This document shows, piece after piece, positions 33,689 to 35,680 of a stretch of 35,680 nucleotides of DNA. The notes beneath the pieces are model-generated. The model worked only from the letters and a program-made list of their open reading frames with translations. It did not search any database and had not been told where the DNA came from. Origin of the DNA: Burkholderiaceae bacterium. GTDB lineage: Bacteria; Pseudomonadota; Gammaproteobacteria; Burkholderiales; Burkholderiaceae_C. Positions within the stretch are counted from its first letter, which is position 1; every line of letters starts with the position of its first letter. Both the position numbers and the translations under genes were made by a program. The stretch lies in NCBI GenBank assembly GCA_030654805.1, contig JAURWR010000082.1, positions 1 through 35,680 of the forward strand, in the 5' to 3' direction.

Positions 33689-34774
33689 TCAGACGGCGAC
33701 CTTCGCGTCGACGCCGCAGCTCGGGCAGTAATGGAAGAACGCGTTCTTGCGCGTCTGACACTGCCCGCAGGCGTCGAACAGTTTCATGCCGCAGTGCACG
33801 CAGAAATTGCTGGATGAGTGCGTGGTCGACGTGCCACCACCGGCTGCGTTTCCGCTCGTGCCGGCCATGACGATGGCCCGTTCGCAGCCGGGACAGACGT
33901 TGGCCGCCATCTTCTTCAACGCGTCTTCGTAGCCGAGCGACTGGCGTCGCTCGTCTTCCGTCTTCGCTGCGGCTTCCTGCCGTTTGGCCAGGTAGCGCCG
34001 CATCGCCTTGATCACGAAGTGCCCCGCGATCACCGTCAGCACGATGCCGACCACCGACCGCACGTAGCCGCCGTAGCTGGGCAGGTAAGGCACCAGCTCG
34101 AAGAAGAAGGTGAAGACGGCGAACAGGACGAAGCCGCGCATCAGGGGCCAGTAGTCGCTGCGGCGCTTCTTCGCGACCAGCCAGCCGGCCACCACCAGCA
34201 GTGGCAGCGTGAGTGCGAGCCGAGCGCCGAACACGCGCATCTCCTGTTTGAAGCGGGCGCTGCGATAGGCACCTTGCGCCGCCTCGGTCAGCTCGGCGAG
34301 TTGCCGGCGTTGCTGAGTCAGCGCCTGGTCCGTGTCCAGCAACCCCTGATCGGTCCGCTCGATCGCCGATTGCGCGGCGCGCTCGGTGGACTTGAGCGCG
34401 TCGAGCGCGCGGGTGCGCTGGATGACTTCGGGGTCCTGAGCCGGATCGGTGGTGGCGTTGCGCGTCGCCAGCCAGTTCTCGTATGCCGCGCGTGCCGAGG
34501 TGTATGCGTTGCTGGCGGCGGTCATTGCCAGTTGCTGTTGCTGGCGGGTCTGTTCGAGCGCGCGCCGGGCCCGATCGAGCGTGTTCGTGGCGTCGCGTGT
34601 GCGCTGCAACGCGGGCGGATCGATGAACTGCTCGACGGACAGGCGGTTCTCGAGTCGCGGCAGGTCGGCGACGATCTGGCTCCCCAGCCCGCTCAGGAAA
34701 CCGGCGAACACCAGCGACACCACCCACATCACCACACCGAAAAGATTCGCTGGCACGCGCAGATTCTTGAACAT
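33689..34774 (-). CDS. Membrane protein with coiled coil and C-terminal zinc ribbons
   Basis: This is a 361-aa protein. An N-terminal hydrophobic segment (LFGVVMWVVSLVFAGFLSGLG) is followed by a long Gln/Ala/Arg-rich coiled coil (about 50-180) predicted outside the cytoplasm. Then come two or three membrane helices (LALTLPLLVVAGWLVA, GFVLFAVFTFFFELVPYL, VVGIVLTVIAGHFVI). The cytoplasmic tail has CxxC pairs: VCPGCERA, FCVHCGMK, CGQCQTRK and YCPSCGVD, fitting two zinc ribbons. Some annotations of similar proteins say 'serine endopeptidase', for which no motif is visible. Function unknown. It is convergent with the enoyl-CoA hydratase gene. Confidence 0.75.
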   Translation of the reverse strand: MFKNLRVPANLFGVVMWVVSLVFAGFLSGLGSQIVADLPRLENRLSVEQFIDPPALQRTRDATNTLDRARRALEQTRQQQQLAMTAASNAYTSARAAYENWLATRNATTDPAQDPEVIQRTRALDALKSTERAAQSAIERTDQGLLDTDQALTQQRRQLAELTEAAQGAYRSARFKQEMRVFGARLALTLPLLVVAGWLVAKKRRSDYWPLMRGFVLFAVFTFFFELVPYLPSYGGYVRSVVGIVLTVIAGHFVIKAMRRYLAKRQEAAAKTEDERRQSLGYEDALKKMAANVCPGCERAIVMAGTSGNAAGGGTSTTHSSSNFCVHCGMKLFDACGQCQTRKNAFFHYCPSCGVDAKVAV

Positions 34775-34834
34775 GAAAGGGCTCCGGATCGGGCTGATGA
34801 ATGCAGGGCGATGTCGGCCCCGCGAGGCGGACGA

Positions 34835-35338
34835 TCAGTCTTTCGGAACCGGGCGCGGCCGCCCCTGGCTGTCGATCGCCACATAGGTCAGGTTGGCGTC
34901 GGTGACCTTCACGATGTGCGGATTCGACGGGTTGCGTTCGGCGTAGACCTCGACATGCACCGTGATCGACGTGGTGCCGATGCGATCGACGCGCGCATAG
35001 AAGCTCAACAGGTCGCCGACGCTGACCGGTTGCTTGAAGATGAATCGGTTCACCGCCACCGTGGTCACGCGACCGCGCGAGACCCGTGCGGGCAGCACGG
35101 CACCGGCGATATCGACCTGCGCCATGATCCAGCCGCCGAACACGCCACCGCTCATGTTGGTGTCTGCCGGCATGGGCATCACCCGCAGCACCAGGTGCGA
35201 ATCGGGCGGCAGTTCGGAGGGGCACCCGAAGTGCGAACGCTCGGCACCCGACTCCGATTCAGACGCTGCTCTCGCCGTCACTTCGGATGGCGATGCACTG
35301 CTCGGCGGTCCAGAGGGCGTGTTCGGGATCTGGGGCAT
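34835..35338 (-). CDS. Acyl-CoA thioesterase, hotdog fold (YciA-like)
   Basis: This 167-aa protein hydrolyses acyl-CoA to free acid and CoA. The hotdog core starts near residue 45: HLVLRVMPMPADTNMSGGVF, then GGWIMAQVDIAGAVLPAR with the conserved Asp on the central helix, then VAVNRFIFKQPVSVGDLLSF and SITVHVEVYAERNP. The first 40 residues are a Ser/Pro/Glu-rich tail with no fold, so the true start may be further in; ATG 35338 is the longest plausible one, with only a weak ribosome site. Position near the beta-oxidation genes suggests a role in acyl-CoA pool control (inference). Confidence 0.88.
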   Translation of the reverse strand: MPQIPNTPSGPPSSASPSEVTARAASESESGAERSHFGCPSELPPDSHLVLRVMPMPADTNMSGGVFGGWIMAQVDIAGAVLPARVSRGRVTTVAVNRFIFKQPVSVGDLLSFYARVDRIGTTSITVHVEVYAERNPSNPHIVKVTDANLTYVAIDSQGRPRPVPKD

Positions 35339-35405
35339 ATTGCGTGACCTGTTTCGGTGTGACGTCGATTGATTCTTTCATGCTGTCCTGTTTCCCGTCT
35401 GTCTG

Positions 35406-35680
35406 ATGCGCCCCGCCACGCTGACCCCGCCCGCCCCTGCCGACGCAGCCACCGCCGTGCCGCGTTCCGACTGGTCGACGCTCAAGAAGCTGCTGCCTTA
35501 TGTGTGGCAGTGGCGCCACCGCGTCGCGCTGGCGCTGACCTGCCTGATCGCGGCCAAGGTGGCCAACGTCGGCGTACCGCTGCTGCTGAAGAACCTGGTC
35601 GACGCGCTCGCGCTGAAGCCAGGTGATCCGCAGGCTGTGCTGGTGGTGCCGGTCGCGTTGCTGATCGGCTACGGCGCGCT
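35406..35680 (+). CDS. ABC exporter, fused permease/ATPase (5' part)
   Basis: Only the first 91 residues fall within the window. The frame from ATG 35406 stays open to the edge. A Pro/Ala-rich lead is followed by WSTLKKLLPYVWQWRHRVAL, a first membrane helix (LALTCLIAAKVANVGVPLLL), then NLVDALALKPGD and a second helix (VLVVPVALLIGYGA). This matches the start of ATM1/HMT1-type exporters, which move glutathione- or sulphur-linked compounds or heavy-metal conjugates. The ATPase domain is beyond the edge. It is divergent from the thioesterase gene with a gap of under 70 bp. Confidence 0.8.
   Translation, partial: MRPATLTPPAPADAATAVPRSDWSTLKKLLPYVWQWRHRVALALTCLIAAKVANVGVPLLLKNLVDALALKPGDPQAVLVVPVALLIGYGA

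Noticed and set aside
33612-35225. 537-residue minus-strand frame across the zinc-ribbon and thioesterase genes
   Set aside because: It spans two recognised genes out of frame and has Arg/Ala-rich filler composition.
35259-35381. 40-codon minus-strand ORF (MKESIDVTPKQV…) with an AGGA site, overlapping the thioesterase start in another frame
   Set aside because: It overlaps the thioesterase N-terminal tail by about 80 bp and resembles no family I know. The ribosome site is suggestive, so it could be real if conserved, but the evidence is too thin to call it.

Overview
The window is high-GC DNA with the gene content of a beta-proteobacterium. The closest fit from memory of gene families is the Burkholderiales group around Leptothrix, Rubrivivax, Ideonella and Methylibium. 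This rests on protein character (RodA, TrpE, ApaG, the 'Gcr' membrane family, MltA, a T2SSM_b-type GspM) and not on a database search.

Layout. (1) 1-6342, housekeeping: the 3' end of rodA, a 450-bp intergenic repeat array, trpE on the minus strand, apaG, a large membrane protein of the misnamed 'site-specific recombinase' family, a 39-aa membrane sORF, and mltA. The sORF and mltA are divergent and share start-codon bases. (2) 6388-7621, eroded mobile or accessory DNA: the C-terminal stub of a HipA-type toxin, a frameshifted and truncated DDE transposase, and about 350 bp with no recognisable gene. (3) 7622-21507, all minus strand: a compact type II secretion operon gspE-F-G-H-I-J-K-L-M-C-D, most junctions being 4-nt overlaps or similar. 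It is followed by a small lipoprotein, a 556-aa exported surface-type protein with a strong terminator, and a periplasmic parvulin isomerase. The last three look like candidate cargo and helpers of the secretion system. (4) 21535-26461, accessory genes: an AT-richer gene for a membrane-anchored GH42-like glycosidase with an inserted Ig-like module, a TPR/2-oxoglutarate dioxygenase fusion, a SlyB-like lipoprotein and an HNH endonuclease. (5) 26679-33661, a fatty-acid beta-oxidation cluster: acyl-CoA dehydrogenase, bifunctional hydroxyacyl-CoA dehydrogenase/enoyl-CoA hydratase, thiolase and a second enoyl-CoA hydratase. It is interrupted by a DUF559 (Vsr-like endonuclease) gene bounded by inverted copies of a GC-rich palindrome. 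(6) 33689-35680: a coiled-coil/zinc-ribbon membrane protein, an acyl-CoA thioesterase and the start of an ABC exporter.

How the parts work together: the beta-oxidation genes provide the reactions of the cycle in transcription order, and the thioesterase may trim acyl-CoA pools nearby. The T2SS operon supplies the ATPase, inner-membrane platform, all five pseudopilins and the secretin. The prepilin peptidase (GspO/PilD) is not in the window and must be elsewhere.

Most unusual points: the palindrome-bounded DUF559 gene inside a metabolic operon; the composite inverted-repeat array beside trpE; the mltA/sORF shared start; the T2SS with possible dedicated cargo; and the transferred-looking glycosidase with its inserted Ig module.
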